Positions 21,585-32,440 of a stretch of 64,000 nt of DNA are shown here, piece after piece. The DNA comes from Athripsodes cinereus (Eukaryota > Arthropoda > Insecta > Trichoptera > Leptoceridae), in NCBI GenBank assembly GCA_947579605.1, contig OX388328.1:10147684-10211683 (forward strand), read 5' to 3'. The notes under the pieces are model-generated. The model was not told the origin of the DNA and made no database searches. It saw only the letters and a program-made list of their open reading frames with translations. Made by a program: the position numbers and the translations under genes. Numbering within the stretch: the first letter of the stretch is position 1; each line of letters begins with the position of its first letter.

Positions 21585-21645
21585 AAAACTTTCATAAAAC
21601 ACTGGAAGGTCTATTCTATTCCAGAGACTCCACTTAATTAAATAC
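21585..21645 (-). mobile_element. N1 head fragment
   Basis: ACAGAACACTCTAAAACTTTC and GGTCTATTCTATTCC correspond to the reverse of the N1 5' region. It is short and diverged. Confidence 0.4.
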
Positions 21646-21787
21646 AGTAGCATACCTTTAATTTTTTATTTACTAAATACATAGTTCATTATTAATTTAT
21701 ACAGTATGTTATAATATAATTAATATCGACTGACAATGTCTTAAGTTTTTATAAAAGGTATCTCTCACACCTGGTAACTTTGAAGGT

Positions 21788-21991
21788 CAGTGATTCCCAA
21801 ACTATGGGTCGCGATCGCGAGCAAATATTGAGTTGGCCCTGAGCATTAAGTAGTTCCATGACTCACTACTAGAGAATCTGAGCATTACCAATATTTATGA
21901 CCTCTTTTCTCTAAGTAAACTAAACGGTGGGTCCCAAGATTGGAAATTTTTGTTATATGGGTCGGAGCCCAGTCAACTTTAGGAACCACTG
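21788..21991. mobile_element. hAT-like MITE
   Basis: The 204-bp unit begins CAGTGATTCCCAAACTATGGG and ends TTAGGAACCACTG. Flanking 8-mers ttgaaggt (21780-21787) and ttgtaggt (21992-21999) match at 7 of 8 positions, as expected for a hAT target duplication. The GTCGCGATCGCGA segment near the left end is palindromic. There is no coding content. Confidence 0.8.
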
Positions 21992-22136
21992 TTGTAGGTA
22001 TTTACTAAAAGAACTGTTTAAAGATAACACACCACCGAGTTCACCAACACAAAATATTACTATTCCAGCTTTTAAACCTGGATAAGAGACACTTTATTCA
22101 CAAATAGAGATTAACGTTGTTCCAACTTCATGTCTG

Positions 22137-22372
22137 CTACTACTACTATACCATCACGGCATATTCCCTAAGTGGGGTTGCCAGCAGTCCAGCTGCACTT
22201 AATAAACATGTGAACCGTCCTCTCCGTGATAACAAAAAATTAAGACATTCAGGATGTGGAGGCAAATGTCATCGCTAAATTTAAGATGTAATAAATGTCT
22301 TTAGTTTCTTGAACACTTGACTTTTACAGAACACTCGGAATTTTACAAAAGAGAGTGGGATATCGATTCTTT
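22137..22372 (-). mobile_element. N1 element, near full length
   Basis: On the reverse strand, the CAGTAAAGAATCGATATCCCAC head, GTGTTCTGTAAAAGTC, CATCTTAAATTTAGCGATG, GAGGACGGTTCACATG and CCCCACTTAGGGAATATGCC precede GTGATGGTATAGTAGTAGTA. Confidence 0.85.
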
Positions 22373-22914
22373 ACTGAGGCTACACGTAACTACGGATCTT
22401 CATGTCACTTTATCTTTTTGTGTCTATCAAGTATCAACCTTTATGGTATAAACTATTAACTCAATATTTAGAGTACTCTTTAAACCTACATAGGTAACAT
22501 TCCCATTTCCTCTGTGGCATGCTTATCATATAACTTAAAATTTTTGAAAGTTGTATATATAGTTCAACTCAATATTTTTCCACTATTGAAATCAAGTTTT
22601 TTTTATACGATACGATATCATACAATTCCTGCGTTTTCAAATTGGAAAGACGTTATCTGTTGTAGTTCAATGAAAACAACATATAAAGTTTATCATGGGT
22701 TAAATTTAGACACAAGCTACTCAAGACAGGTCTGCGTGTGAATCGTTTTGCGAATACTACAACTTTTATCAAGCTGGCAACTTTTTGCGAGACTATGTTT
22801 CATAATTATTGATAAATACAGTGTAATAAACACCCCAACTATTATTAATTATTATATTAAAGGTCAGGCTACTGTTTATAAACAAATAAATATTAAAATA
22901 AACAAGATAATAGC
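22373..22914. other. No recognisable feature
   Basis: AT-rich; short frames only. Confidence 0.5.
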
Positions 22915-22922
22915 GTGTACAT

Positions 22923-24910
22923 TAGGGTGTCCCTTATTTTTCAAAGTTTTAATTTTACAACGCATAGGCTCTTATTTTGTTCATTTGGTCCTAAAACACT
23001 CAAAAACCAATTTTTATCTTATTCGGAACAGTGCAACCCGTGCCGACTTGCACGGAAACATCTTCATACAAATTACTTCCCAGGGGCGGTGAGTGCCCAC
23101 TGTTATTGTCACTCAGTCTCGGTTTTTCTGGTAATTATCGCGGATTTTTTTTATATTTCAAAGATGTCAGTAGAACTAAGAAGCAATGTAAACAATATTT
23201 TCTTGGTTGGTGAAATAAATCAATAGATGAGAGGTGCAAAATAACCGTCCAATCGTCAAGTTCTCGCAGTTCTGTCTTTCGACATACGCGATATCAAGTT
23301 GAATGTTAGTGAAAGCAAAATCTAATCATTCGCGTATGCATTACATTCTGGGAAAAGGTTACAATACCTAATAGAGCTGTTTATAATCGTGTAAAGAGGT
23401 CAGGGGATTTTTATTAGGTCTGGAAAGAGCTGCCAAAAAATAGCAAGAAGATTCAGGATTTTCATCGGCACCGTGAGGAGAATTTCCACTTGAATTGGAT
23501 AATTTATGCGATATTGTATTCGCCAATGCTCTCAAAAGACTAAAAACCAGAGAAGACAATAAATTATTATAAAAGCAAAGAGAACCAAGACGTACAAGAT
23601 GCTTAGCGGGTGTTAAAAAAAAATGGCTGAAATTGAAAAAATGCGAGGCTGAAAAAACTAGCAGAAGAGAAAAAGAGATTAAAGCGTATGGTTTCAGAGA
23701 GCTTGTTGGCACCTGCTGTTTTACACAGCTTTGATATGCCTGAGAGAGCCTCTGGCATCCACATAATTTTAAAATCAGATCTACTGGCGCAATGCATCGA
23801 ACACGATGGATGAGAAGAGCTATTTACTCTTCAAAAATATGTTTATTGCAGTCTTAGTTTAAAATGGGCGCTAAGGACAAAGAAACTTTACTAGATGTTT
23901 ATTTGTTTATTGTGGTAGTTCATGTAAAGTCCTTGCTTGAATGCTGTTTGGTGTTGAAAGCGCCGAATCAAGACTTTTTTTAAAAACATTAAATGGTAAC
24001 TAAAGAATTGACAAGCTGATTTCCAAAGCGACTTAAAACAAGTTCAGTCAACATTTTGTGATATTTGTCAAAAGAAATAGCCGTCTTTTTAACTTTTATG
24101 ATAAAATTGATGAGCAGACCAAAGGGACCACTGTAGAAAATTTACCAAAAAAGTAAACTTTGTTGATTTCGGTAAGAGATATGAACAATCGAAGGAACAG
24201 CTGATGCCTGGCTCTCTATATGTTAGGTAGTAGTGCTCAATTTATTTAATGTTATACCATGTTCTTTTTATGTATTCTACAAGTAGCCTTAATATTTAAT
24301 AGGAAAAATTTTGAGTTATTTTGTATCCGTCAAGAGCAAAGATTTATTTTCACAAGACTTGACAGCACTATCCTTCAAGAAGGTGCATCTTCGTATAAAG
24401 AAATCGTGGCATTTGTGGAAGCTTAAAAAAGATATATAGCTTAAAAGCAGTGAATGACACAGCTGAAAGAGCTGATAAACTAATCCAAGGCTTTCATGGT
24501 TTGATAACCGCAGACGAAGAATAGAATCAGTTCTTATGACGTTGGGTGCATGAACATAGAAAAATGTACCTAGACTGTAAAAGAGAGACTTTTTAGAGGA
24601 TATATCGGAATTAATAAATATCAATTTTGTAACTTTTTTTGATAATTATAAGAAATGCTCCATATAAATTTGTGTTTTCATCAATATTTAGCTAACATAC
24701 TGGTATTAAGTGATGATCTACAGCTAAATTTAAAAGACGCTTTCAGCAGCTTTTTTCTAAAACTTTGAGGCTCTGTCGGCACGGGTTCCAATCAACGTAG
24801 AAAGCTTAAATTCTGTATTTGGGTAAGTAGTAGGCTAATAAACACAATTAGAGGGTATGCGTTTCAATAACTGAAAAAAAAAAAATTTCGACCAAATAAG
24901 GGACACCCTA
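22923..24910 (+). mobile_element. Degenerate hAT-like DNA transposon with perfect 8-bp TSD
   Basis: Inverted ends TAGGGTGTCCCTTATTT and its complement lie at 22923 and 24910. They are bracketed by identical 8-mers GTGTACAT at 22915-22922 and 24911-24918. The TAGGG start and 8-bp duplication fit the hAT superfamily. A second inner inverted block, CCCGTGCCGAC (23038) and GTCGGCACGGG (24776), lies within. At 1,988 bp it could once have coded for a transposase; only broken frames remain. Confidence 0.85.
23398..24620 (+). pseudogene. Broken transposase-like coding remnants
   Basis: The + strand shows short conserved-looking peptides separated by stops and frameshifts: LDNLCDIVFANALKRLKTRE and a KQREPRRTRCLAGV block at about 23490-23610, FQSDLKQVQSTFCDICQKK near 24020-24080, and ALKAVNDTAERADKLIQGFH near 24440-24500. 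From memory these resemble an arthropod family of uncharacterised proteins carrying IKI.ED..FL..QRE.GR and VVND.AER motifs, plausibly the transposase of this element. The family assignment is inference; the disablement is directly visible. Confidence 0.55.
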
Positions 24911-24980
24911 GTGTACATACATACCTACCAGCTTAACAATTTAGTAAGTATACATAAGTATACTTTAGTTTACTTATCTA

Positions 24981-25504
24981 TCTATATATAAAAGAAAGTG
25001 GTGTTAGTTACACCATTTATAACTCAAGAATGGCTGTACCGATTTCAACGATCTCTGATTTGTTGGATTCTCCTCCGACCCGAATAGCCGATAGGCTATT
25101 AAAATGTCTTACAAATTCACGGGAAGAAAAATTACGTAGAAAATTATTTACGCCGTACATTTTTAATTTCAATAAAAAATGCAATATGGAGAATTAATTA
25201 TACAAAATCAAACATCTGTGGTTCTGAAATTACAGTTTTGAAAAAATCATGGATAAGAATTTTTATAAATTTAAAATGAATAGATATCTACCCAAAAAAA
25301 TAATTTTTACCTACATAATTATATTACGTACAGCAGATAATTTATAAACAAATCTGAGTTAAGTGTAAGTGTTCATCATAAATGAATTTTATTTTTTTCA
25401 CTATTCGATGACACACTTGAACAATTACGGGAGTTTGTAAAAAGATTAAAAATATTAATCATTCATTGATTGTTTGGCGGTACGAAGTTCGCTGGGTCAG
25501 CTAG
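24981..25504 (+). mobile_element. Non-autonomous Helitron
   Basis: It begins TCTATATATAAAAGAAAGTG and ends GTTCGCTGGGTCAGCTAG, inserted between A (24980) and T (25505). This is the 5'-TC...CTRR-3' and A^T rule of Helitrons, with a short GC-rich hairpin before the end. The interior has the familiar TTATAACTCAAGAATGGCTG segment. No Rep/helicase frame. Confidence 0.85.
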
Positions 25505-25639
25505 TATTTTATAACAAGCTAACATAAAATTTATTAATTAGCGTGATATTATTTATTTATTTATTTATTCTATGTACATAACTAACTATTGTAATTAATA
25601 ATTATTCCGTGATGATTCTTGATAAGACAATGTGCAGCA

Positions 25640-25860
25640 TTTATGTAATATACCTTTATATAGAGGGTTGGTGGTCTTTTCATATTATTATTACGTTAGC
25701 TATTTCTGCTCACCGTTCATCTTTTTTCACATCCTCTATTACTAAACATGCAGCACGGTTATGGAATGATTTACCTCTATTGGTCAGACTTTCTCCTACA
25801 TTTTCCATTTTTAAAAGAATAATGAAACATCACTATCTCGTTCTCAATAATCCTTCTTAA
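25640..25860 (+). mobile_element. LINE C-terminal fragment (jockey/CR1-like)
   Basis: The frame ends with SITKHAARLWNDLPLLVRLSP then FSIFKRIMKHHYLVLN and a stop. This is the AA..WN.LP...R.....FK...K.H signature found at the C-termini of jockey/CR1-group RT proteins. 5' truncated. Confidence 0.6.
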
Positions 25861-25873
25861 ATCCATTACTCCC

Positions 25874-26050
25874 CTCATCATCATCATCATCATTGGTGCC
25901 ACAGCCCGGTGTGGGTCTTGGCATCCTCGAGAAATCGCCTCTTTTCCATCACCTCTCGTCGCCAATTGGTAACGCCCAAAGCTCACAGGTCCTTTTCCAT
26001 CTCAACTTTGTCCTCCCGACGCTTCTTCTGCCACTGGGCTTTGTGGAGTA
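25874..26050 (-). mobile_element. RTE-K 3' end with (GAT)n tail
   Basis: On the + strand (ATC)n is followed by TTGGTGCCACAGCCCGGTGTGGG, CTTGGCATCCTCGAGAAATCGCC and further GC-rich sequence, consistent with an inverted RTE 3' terminus. Only one copy occurs in this window. Confidence 0.5.
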
Positions 26051-26369
26051 TATTATTTTGAATATAGATGTAATTAATTGATGTATCACTCCCTTCATCA
26101 TTATGTTTATATTTATGTATGTATTTATTTGTTTCTATTCTCTTTTTTATGATTATTATTTATGGAAGTAGTACTTTTTACAATAACTCCAATCGTTTGT
26201 ATTGCAATCTTACAATTTTGATCGGGTGTTAGAGATTCCAGTGAGGCAATGAATCCTCCTTTTGTATTATTATTTTTTTGGTGCAATGAATTAGACTTTA
26301 TATTTTATTGTTACGTATGGTATCATGTTCATTTCAGATAGTCTTGACAATTAGAGAGAATAAACGACG
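26051..26369. other. No recognisable feature
   Basis: AT-rich DNA with T-runs; nothing named. Confidence 0.5.
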
Positions 26370-26570
26370 AACTGAAATATGCCAGGTGTGCGTAGAATGG
26401 TTGGTTAAACGTTAGATGATGATGGTAATGATTTTGGATGATTTTTTAGAGTGAAGAATGAGGATATAAAGGTGACTCAGTTAGCATAGAGATGCTCTGA
26501 ATGGAAGAGGCTGATTTTTCCACTGTGCCCCCGACAGGATCGTTAAAGGACGAAGTGTAATGAAATATCT
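26370..26570 (+). mobile_element. Degenerate RTE-C fragment
   Basis: GACTCAGTTAGCATAGAGATGCTCTGAATGGAAGAGGCTG followed by CCACTGTGCCCCCGACAGGATCGTTAA parallels the RTE-C terminal coding segment (QRSSEWRRLVSALCSREER) with substitutions. The tail is eroded. Confidence 0.6.
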
Positions 26571-27115
26571 ACCTATGTAATAATGATAGGTAGGTACGTA
26601 GTTGCGTGAATTGCCACTGTGGCGTCTCTGTAGAGAGCATTGGTAGGGGTTATGATTATGACGTATGAAACGTGATAATTATTCATAATATTATTGCAGT
26701 GTACATTCGTATGTGTGTAATTGTCGATTAATTTATGCAAATACCCGCTAATTTGTAGTATTTGACATGTTGTAAAGTTCTTTTCACAATACTGCAAAAT
26801 ATGCATTGGATACCATTAAATATTGTTTGTGTTGCTTGCCTTGCGTCAGCGACGAGATCTCCATGTCTTATGACTTGTCTACAATTATTTATATTCTTTA
26901 CCATATTATCTCAAGGAAATGTTTGAGTATCTATCGAGTCACGGCTTACCCTAATACTACCTTAAGAATTGTCTATGGTTCCATTTGTGACACTTATATA
27001 TACAGCTGTACTCTATGCAAATCTCTCTTTTATCAATTGCCCTTCTGTGAATGAATTACGCTTTTTCTATAACTTCGACGATTTTTAATTTAAACCCGAT
27101 TTAAATTTCTCCAGA
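26571..27115. other. No recognisable feature
   Basis: No repeat or gene identified. Confidence 0.5.
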
Positions 27116-27117
27116 TC

Positions 27118-27510
27118 ATAGTTGCAGGTCAACACAATCCAATAACGAGCGTCTTCTGGCGATATCAGCTTATAGATCTAATTCTTTGCGAACTTATTTT
27201 CTGTTCATGGTGCTCGCTGTTGGAATAATCTGCCTTCCAGAATAAAGTTGCTCCCCACTCTTCACACTTTCAAGCGGGCTGACCACTTTGTCACTCAGAA
27301 TTTTGCATCTATTTCCTATTCCTTTTTCCTGCTTATTCCTCCCCCTTGTATATCCTCTTTTTCTTCATTAAACGTTTCGTTTTGTGAACGTTTTATGAAT
27401 TTGGATTAGTTTAAACAAATCGCTCCTCTACGATAAGCTCGCCATCTGTATATTCGTTGTATGATTGTATTTCTATGTAAAATTGCTTGTAATCCACAAG
27501 GCCTTGAGCG
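27118..27510 (+). mobile_element. Jockey/CR1-like C-terminal remnant and 3' UTR
   Basis: A disrupted frame reads FFVHGARCWNNLPSRIKLLP then LHTFKRADHFV, a LINE C-terminal signature. Its probable 3' UTR (ATAAGCTCGCCATCTGTATATTC) resembles the one at 39405-39545. Confidence 0.55.
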
Positions 27511-27832
27511 GTACAGCATCTCTATGCCTCGCTGAGCTGTGTCCCGTCGACGAAGCCTTGAGGCGACCACTGCGATCAGCTTCCATTGCTGTCAACAAAC
27601 TTGTAGAACCCAACTGGGCCAACATTTCCGAATTCCCAAAGAGGAGCTTAGCGTTGCGGAGCCAACTGCTTGGAAACGATTACCAGCGGATTTGAGACAG
27701 AACCAACCCACCGCAACGTTCAGGAATAAGCTGAAAATACTGCTTTTCAAGAAAAGTCACGGTACCCTTGAGATGGTCACGGATCATTAAACGGCGCCAA
27801 ATACAAATTGTCTTTATTATTATTATTAATCA
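27483..27832 (+). mobile_element. L2-like LINE 3' end with frameshift
   Basis: Two overlapping frames together give HKALSGTASLCLAELCPVDE, then TAWKRLPADLRQNQPTATF and NKLKILLFKKSHGTLE. This is a CR1/L2 C-terminus with one frameshift near 27640. The 3' UTR has ACCCTTGAGATGG, AAACGGCGCCAAATACAAATTGT and a (TTA)n tail. Confidence 0.8.
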
Positions 27833-27847
27833 ATGTACAGTCAATTA

Positions 27848-27975
27848 TCATTGTTGAATTTAAGATGTAAAATGTCTTCATTTTTCCGAACAACTGCCAT
27901 TTACAAATAGGACACTCGTAAACTTAGAGGAAAGAGTGAGAGACCAATTTTTGCTGGTTTCTCCACGGAAACACC
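27848..27975 (-). mobile_element. N1 element, 5' half
   Basis: AATTTAAGATGTAAAATGTC, AGGACACTCGTAAACTTAGAGGAAAGAGTGAGAGACC and GGTTTCTCCACGGAAAC correspond to the reverse of the N1 head. Confidence 0.65.
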
Positions 27976-28665
27976 CCCAAATGGCTGTATTATAAAATTT
28001 TACTGTGTGTTTTCTCATTCTGATTCACTTATCATTCATTATATTACAGACTTCTCGTTAGACAAGCTGTCGAATACCAGTTCTGTTATAGGCATAATAA
28101 ATTGATATATAATTCATCAGAAAATTGTTATTATACTAGGTACATGTACAACACTGCACAGTTGTCTACCCTGCAAGTAATACTCCTTCCTATTTATTTA
28201 TTTATTATTATTCTTTATTTTTATTATGCAAATCGATCCTTGATTGGCCTGTGAATAAGCTATGGGTGAATAAAATTCTTAACTACACTATAACTCCGAT
28301 TTGTATTCTTATTACGTATTACCTTTTCACGTGATTTATTTATTGTTATTTTGTCTATTCATCTATTCTGATGTGTTTGTCGGAATATATCATGCTTCTG
28401 CGAGAAATTCGTTTTTTTATTTTTGGCTATCCACCCGTTGTCGAGTGATTTGAGCCATTTGTAAACAAATAAATAAAGTATTCGATACAAAGAGTAGGTA
28501 TACATAATTATATTATAAGCAAAGAAAATTAATTTATTAAAAATGTTAATGGGCCAATTGTGACAATATTAAGTGCACTGGATTATCTCTTTCAAAATTA
28601 TTTTGTTTTATTATGTCCTTTTTTGAGCAATAAAGATTTTATTTTTACCATTAATATCTTTTTCA
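27976..28665. other. No recognisable feature
   Basis: AT-rich DNA. A possible LINE tail (GAGCAATAAAGATTTTATTTTT) is near 28625-28645, but no coding part is seen. Confidence 0.45.
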
Positions 28666-28667
28666 TT

Positions 28668-28790
28668 ACAAATCTCTCTCAAGTGGAATAGCCAGTCGAT
28701 AAATTGCTTGAAATAGACTTGCGAGATGTTCTCTACGTAAATCAATAAAAGTTAATATATCGGGATGGGTGGCATACTTCATAACTGAAC
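28668..28790 (-). mobile_element. Degenerate N1 fragment
   Basis: CTCAAGTGGAATAGCCAGTC, GATGTTCTCTACGTAAATC and GGGATGGGTGGCATACTTCAT fit eroded N1 blocks in reverse order. Confidence 0.5.
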
Positions 28791-29298
28791 AGAAGATGTC
28801 GATAAAAAGATGATGTACAAAGGAGAAGAATAGGTAGGAAAAGGGACTAGAAAACAGATGCCATATTTTGAGTGATGAAGTGTTCCTGGACCGCCCGTTT
28901 AAGAGCGTGAAGAGTGGGAAACAACCTTTTTCTGGAAGGCAAACAATAATTATATTTCAACAGCGAATACCATAAACATAAAATGAGTTCGTACCTTAAG
29001 TAAAATTATTTATCAGAGTGTATAATATTATGTGACATAGATCGAAAACGTGTATAACTGAATCGTCGCTAATATACAATCATCTTGTGGTCATGCATGC
29101 CCGTCTTATTATAAAGAGAATTTATTATGATTTCATAATATTCGTGTGAAACCAAACAAGTGTAAGCTTTGTTAGTTTCTCAAACCATAATTCATATCTA
29201 ATATCTATAAGTAACATAAATGTACAAGTAGGTACATATAAATGTAAAATGATTTTTCCATATAAGTTATTGAATATATTATTTACCCTTAATTTTTC
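28791..29298. other. No recognisable feature
   Basis: No coding or repeat signal recognised. Confidence 0.5.
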
Positions 29299-29309
29299 TA
29301 TCTATCTAT

Positions 29310-29352
29310 TTATACCATCACGGCATCTTGCGAATATGGGGTAGCCAGAAGA
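29310..29352 (-). mobile_element. N1 3'-terminal fragment
   Basis: TATACCATCACGGCATCTTGC followed by TGGGGTAGCCAGAAGAC is the reverse of the N1 3' end. Confidence 0.6.
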
Positions 29353-29474
29353 CAAATTATTAATTTATTTTTAAGACATTTCATAAATATTAAGACATTT
29401 CACATCCAATCAAAGTAAGCATTTACAAACCATATAAACAAAAACTTAATAATAAAATAATTATAATGTACATA

Positions 29475-29905
29475 TGTCAAATGATTTATTCGGTGCAGTT
29501 TAATGGAGCATCCATCTCAAGGGCGCGAGAAAATATGTTGGAAGGGCGATGTCTTCAACTTGCTCCTGAACGTTGTGTTATTGATTGATTTTTCGATCGT
29601 CCTCGGGGAGTGGATTTCAGATGACAAGCCCTGTGACACCAAAATCCCTCTCATAGAAGCAGGACTTGTTGGCTCTATTGATCTCGTTTAGCATATTGGT
29701 GGATATCTTTGTTGAGCGTAGGTGTCTACTTGCAGCTGTTTTGAGAACACAGAGCTCAGAAAGTGACATTCTATTCAAAGCCTTGTAAGCAATAAGGCAC
29801 AGATTGTATTGGACCATTTCACCTTCTCTAAACCAGTGCAACTTTTCCAGCAAAGGTGTGATGTGACAACCCATCCTCGCGAAAAATAAGCCTTGTAGCG
29901 CTATT
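29475..29905 (-). mobile_element. L2-like LINE 3' end, most contiguous - strand copy
   Basis: The reverse frame at 29617-29874 encodes LHWFREGEMVQYNLCLIAYK, then NRANKSCFYERDFGVTGLVI. These correspond to the LHWL....R..YK....V..AL and FG.AGP blocks of CR1/L2 C-termini. The 3' part continues to the GATTTATTCGGTGCAG terminal block. It serves as the reference for the interrupted copies at 13118 and 14255. Confidence 0.8.
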
Positions 29906-30030
29906 GAAAACCATCTGTAGGCAATTCGTAAGCGTTGGACGCCTTTCTCACTTTTTTTGCACAGTGTTTCATTTTGTAAACATTGTTCTCCAATCTAGAT
30001 ATCTGATAGTTTTTTTCAAAATTCGTTATG
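29906..30030 (+). repeat. Composite MITE F/G remnant
   Basis: GGCAATTCGTAAGCGTTGGACGCCTTTCTCAC and GTTCTCCAATCTAGATATCTGAT match the copy at 9094-9250 in the same order. Confidence 0.5.
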
Positions 30031-30481
30031 TTTAGGGAGGCCCATCGTTAATTATAAAACATCCACATTTCTAAACAGTAAACACAATATCATCGATTAT
30101 TTGTATGTAACATTAAGGATAATACGTGTTATTATAAATATTACATATATTATTATTTAATACAAGTGCATTACGTTATAATGATACGTGTAATACTTCT
30201 GTTAACTATTAACATACATTATTCTGTAAATAATAGTAATAATAACACAATATAGTTTTAATAATAATAATCGTAATAGTTACTGAACTAATAACGACTC
30301 TATAGTTGAACTCGTGTGTGCATCTATTATCTAGTTGTCCTTGGTAGAGAGATTAATATTATGCTTTTCAACATCATCGATTTCTGAAAAATTCGTCATA
30401 ATCGATGGTTATGCATATTGTGTTCCTCAGCACTATTCGATGACATATTATTTTTAAATTTTCTATGTATACGTGTCTATT
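30031..30481. other. No recognisable feature
   Basis: AT-rich, TAA/ATA-repeat-like sequence. Confidence 0.5.
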
Positions 30482-30600
30482 TATACCCTCACTCCGTGTT
30501 TAAAGTGGAGCAGGCAAAGAGAAAAAATCTCTTGATATAACCTTACATACTTTTTTCGCTTTTTCCAGTGTCTCATAATTATATTCACGCCGATACATTT
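30482..30600 (-). mobile_element. Degenerate RTE-A 3' fragment
   Basis: TACCCTCACTCCGTGTTTAAAGTGGAGCAGGCAAAGAG is a diverged form of the RTE-A terminal segment (compare 38690-38720). Confidence 0.65.
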
Positions 30601-31150
30601 CTCTACTATACTGCCCCATTCAAACACCACAAAATAAGCTTACGTTATTTTTTCCAAGCATTTTATGGTAGTTTCATGTAATAAATTTGCATAATATTCT
30701 AATCTTTGAATTATTAGTTAATTATTTAAATCTGCTTTACGTAACGACGGTTTAAGATCGTCGAAATACTTAGTATTTTTTAAAAAAATAATCACTTCAT
30801 TTTATTTACCTCTGAAATTTTAGAGCCAGAATGCCACGTACTTTAGAAAAACGAGTACCATGTCAGATCCTCTAATGTCAGTTCGAACTTTTGAATTCAC
30901 CACTGTGTTGAAGTTTCTAGTTGTAACAGTTATTCTCTCTGGATTTCTCAGGCAGGACATTTGCCTTTTTTCCACGCTACCATTGCTTTATATTCGATTT
31001 TTAATTCTAATTTATGAATAATTTACTTTGTATTACGATTAATGTATGATTGTTAAATATTTTGTCTGTATAGAATGCTAGTGAATAAGAACTTCTCTGC
31101 AATAAATTCTGCAAAATAATTATGCAAATTCTTAAAATTTATGTAAATAA
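30601..31150. other. No recognisable feature
   Basis: No signal. Confidence 0.5.
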
Positions 31151-31151
31151 A

Positions 31152-31263
31152 ACACAAACTGTTTGAGTTTTACTATTATTTAATAATAGGTACAGTAACC
31201 TGGTTTCGACTTACAAAGTCATTGTCAGATTATAAAATTTAGTAAAACTCAAACAGTCTGTGT
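31152..31263. mobile_element. Short foldback MITE
   Basis: Inverted ends of 24 bp at 31152-31175 and 31240-31263 (ACACAAACTGTTTGAGTTTT and the complement of ACACAGACTG...) differ at one position. The interior carries TGGTTTCGACTTACAAAGTC. It resembles palindromic MITEs in architecture. Confidence 0.7.
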
Positions 31264-31825
31264 TCTGAATCAATTTTTTGTAATTATTTAAACTTCACTT
31301 TATATCGATGCTTCTATATTACACTTGTGTGATAACACTCCCTCAAATTGGTTGCATCTTGAAAAGTTTAAGTGATTTTAAATCGTTCTTCCAGTCAGCT
31401 TGTACTCATAGTGTGGAGTATGTATTATATTTTCTTCTTATTCTCATCATTATTATTATTGGGTCGTGACTCATACATTATGGACAAAATACTGTAGTAG
31501 CAATGATTGTACATCGCTAGCTACAGTAGGTTTTATTAGGTCTTCAGGTAGGTAATTTGTTGTTGTATTATTGCAATATTGAATTTATACATGCATTCTC
31601 ACTGCGCTTAAATAGGTTAAAGTATAAAAATATAAAGCTTTATATATTACAATTTTATAGTTTTCTCATAGGACATCGCATAAGGCTCTGGGTTGGCTGG
31701 AAGAAATCAAATATGCGACAAGCCCTCCTTTTGGTCTGTAAGCATATGTATGCTTGTATTCTACATATCTTGATGCCTTCTTTTTCACCCTCGCCTTTAT
31801 CTCATTTTATTTTGGGTCGGCTCTC
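31264..31825. other. Mostly unrecognised
   Basis: No host coding feature. The last part may already belong to the RTE-G fragment that follows. Confidence 0.4.
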
Positions 31826-31829
31826 CTTG

Positions 31830-31985
31830 TCCTCATCTTTCAAGTTTTCCGGTCCCCTGCATCCTCCGAACGCAGCTCTGCCTCCCTCAGGTCCCTGGCA
31901 ATTGTACACTTCCAGGTGGTCACTGGTCTTTTGGGTCCTACTTCTATATCCATTGTCCTTTTTATCATCCTTTGGTAGTCTCAAA
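31830..31985 (-). mobile_element. RTE-G 3' fragment
   Basis: The reverse strand reads TMDIEVGPKRPVTTWKCTIA then RDL..AELRSEDAG, the C-terminal segment of an RTE-like protein. It is about 85% similar by eye to 60485-60680. Confidence 0.7.
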
Positions 31986-32440
31986 ATGATGTCAATAAAG
32001 TTTTATTTATCTATTAAGACATTACACATACTGAGAACTCCGAGCAAAGAAAAAACGAAGTTATTGATGGAAATGCTTTTTGAAGCATTTTGACAATATA
32101 ACTGAAACATTTTTCCCCAGATGATGTAAATTATATAATTCTTACAAATTGGCATACGGAAGATATATTGCCACAAGACAATATGTACGCCTTTTGTACA
32201 AATTTATTTTGACAATAAAGTGTTTATTATCTCAGTAGCCTAAGAGAACAATTTATGTGTCTTGAGATACGATCATTCAATTCTTAAGACCCAAGACTCC
32301 TTTATCATTTATTGTCACTCCAACTAGTCATCTAAGTTTCGTACTTTTCTTGAGGGCATATGGAAAAGACGCTGAGTTTATTAAATTGTGTGTTTCAGCA
32401 AATATTTGTGACTAAATAAGGTTTATTTGTTTGTTTTCAG
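31986..32440 (+). other. Intron sequence upstream of the exon
   Basis: No other exon recognised. The last 20 nt form a T-rich polypyrimidine tract ending TTTTCAG. Confidence 0.6.
32422..32440 (+). promoter_or_regulatory. 3' splice acceptor with polypyrimidine tract
   Basis: TTTATTTGTTTGTTTTCAG precedes the exon. Because GTAAAT follows directly, the junction also has the form of a recursive splice site. Confidence 0.85.
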
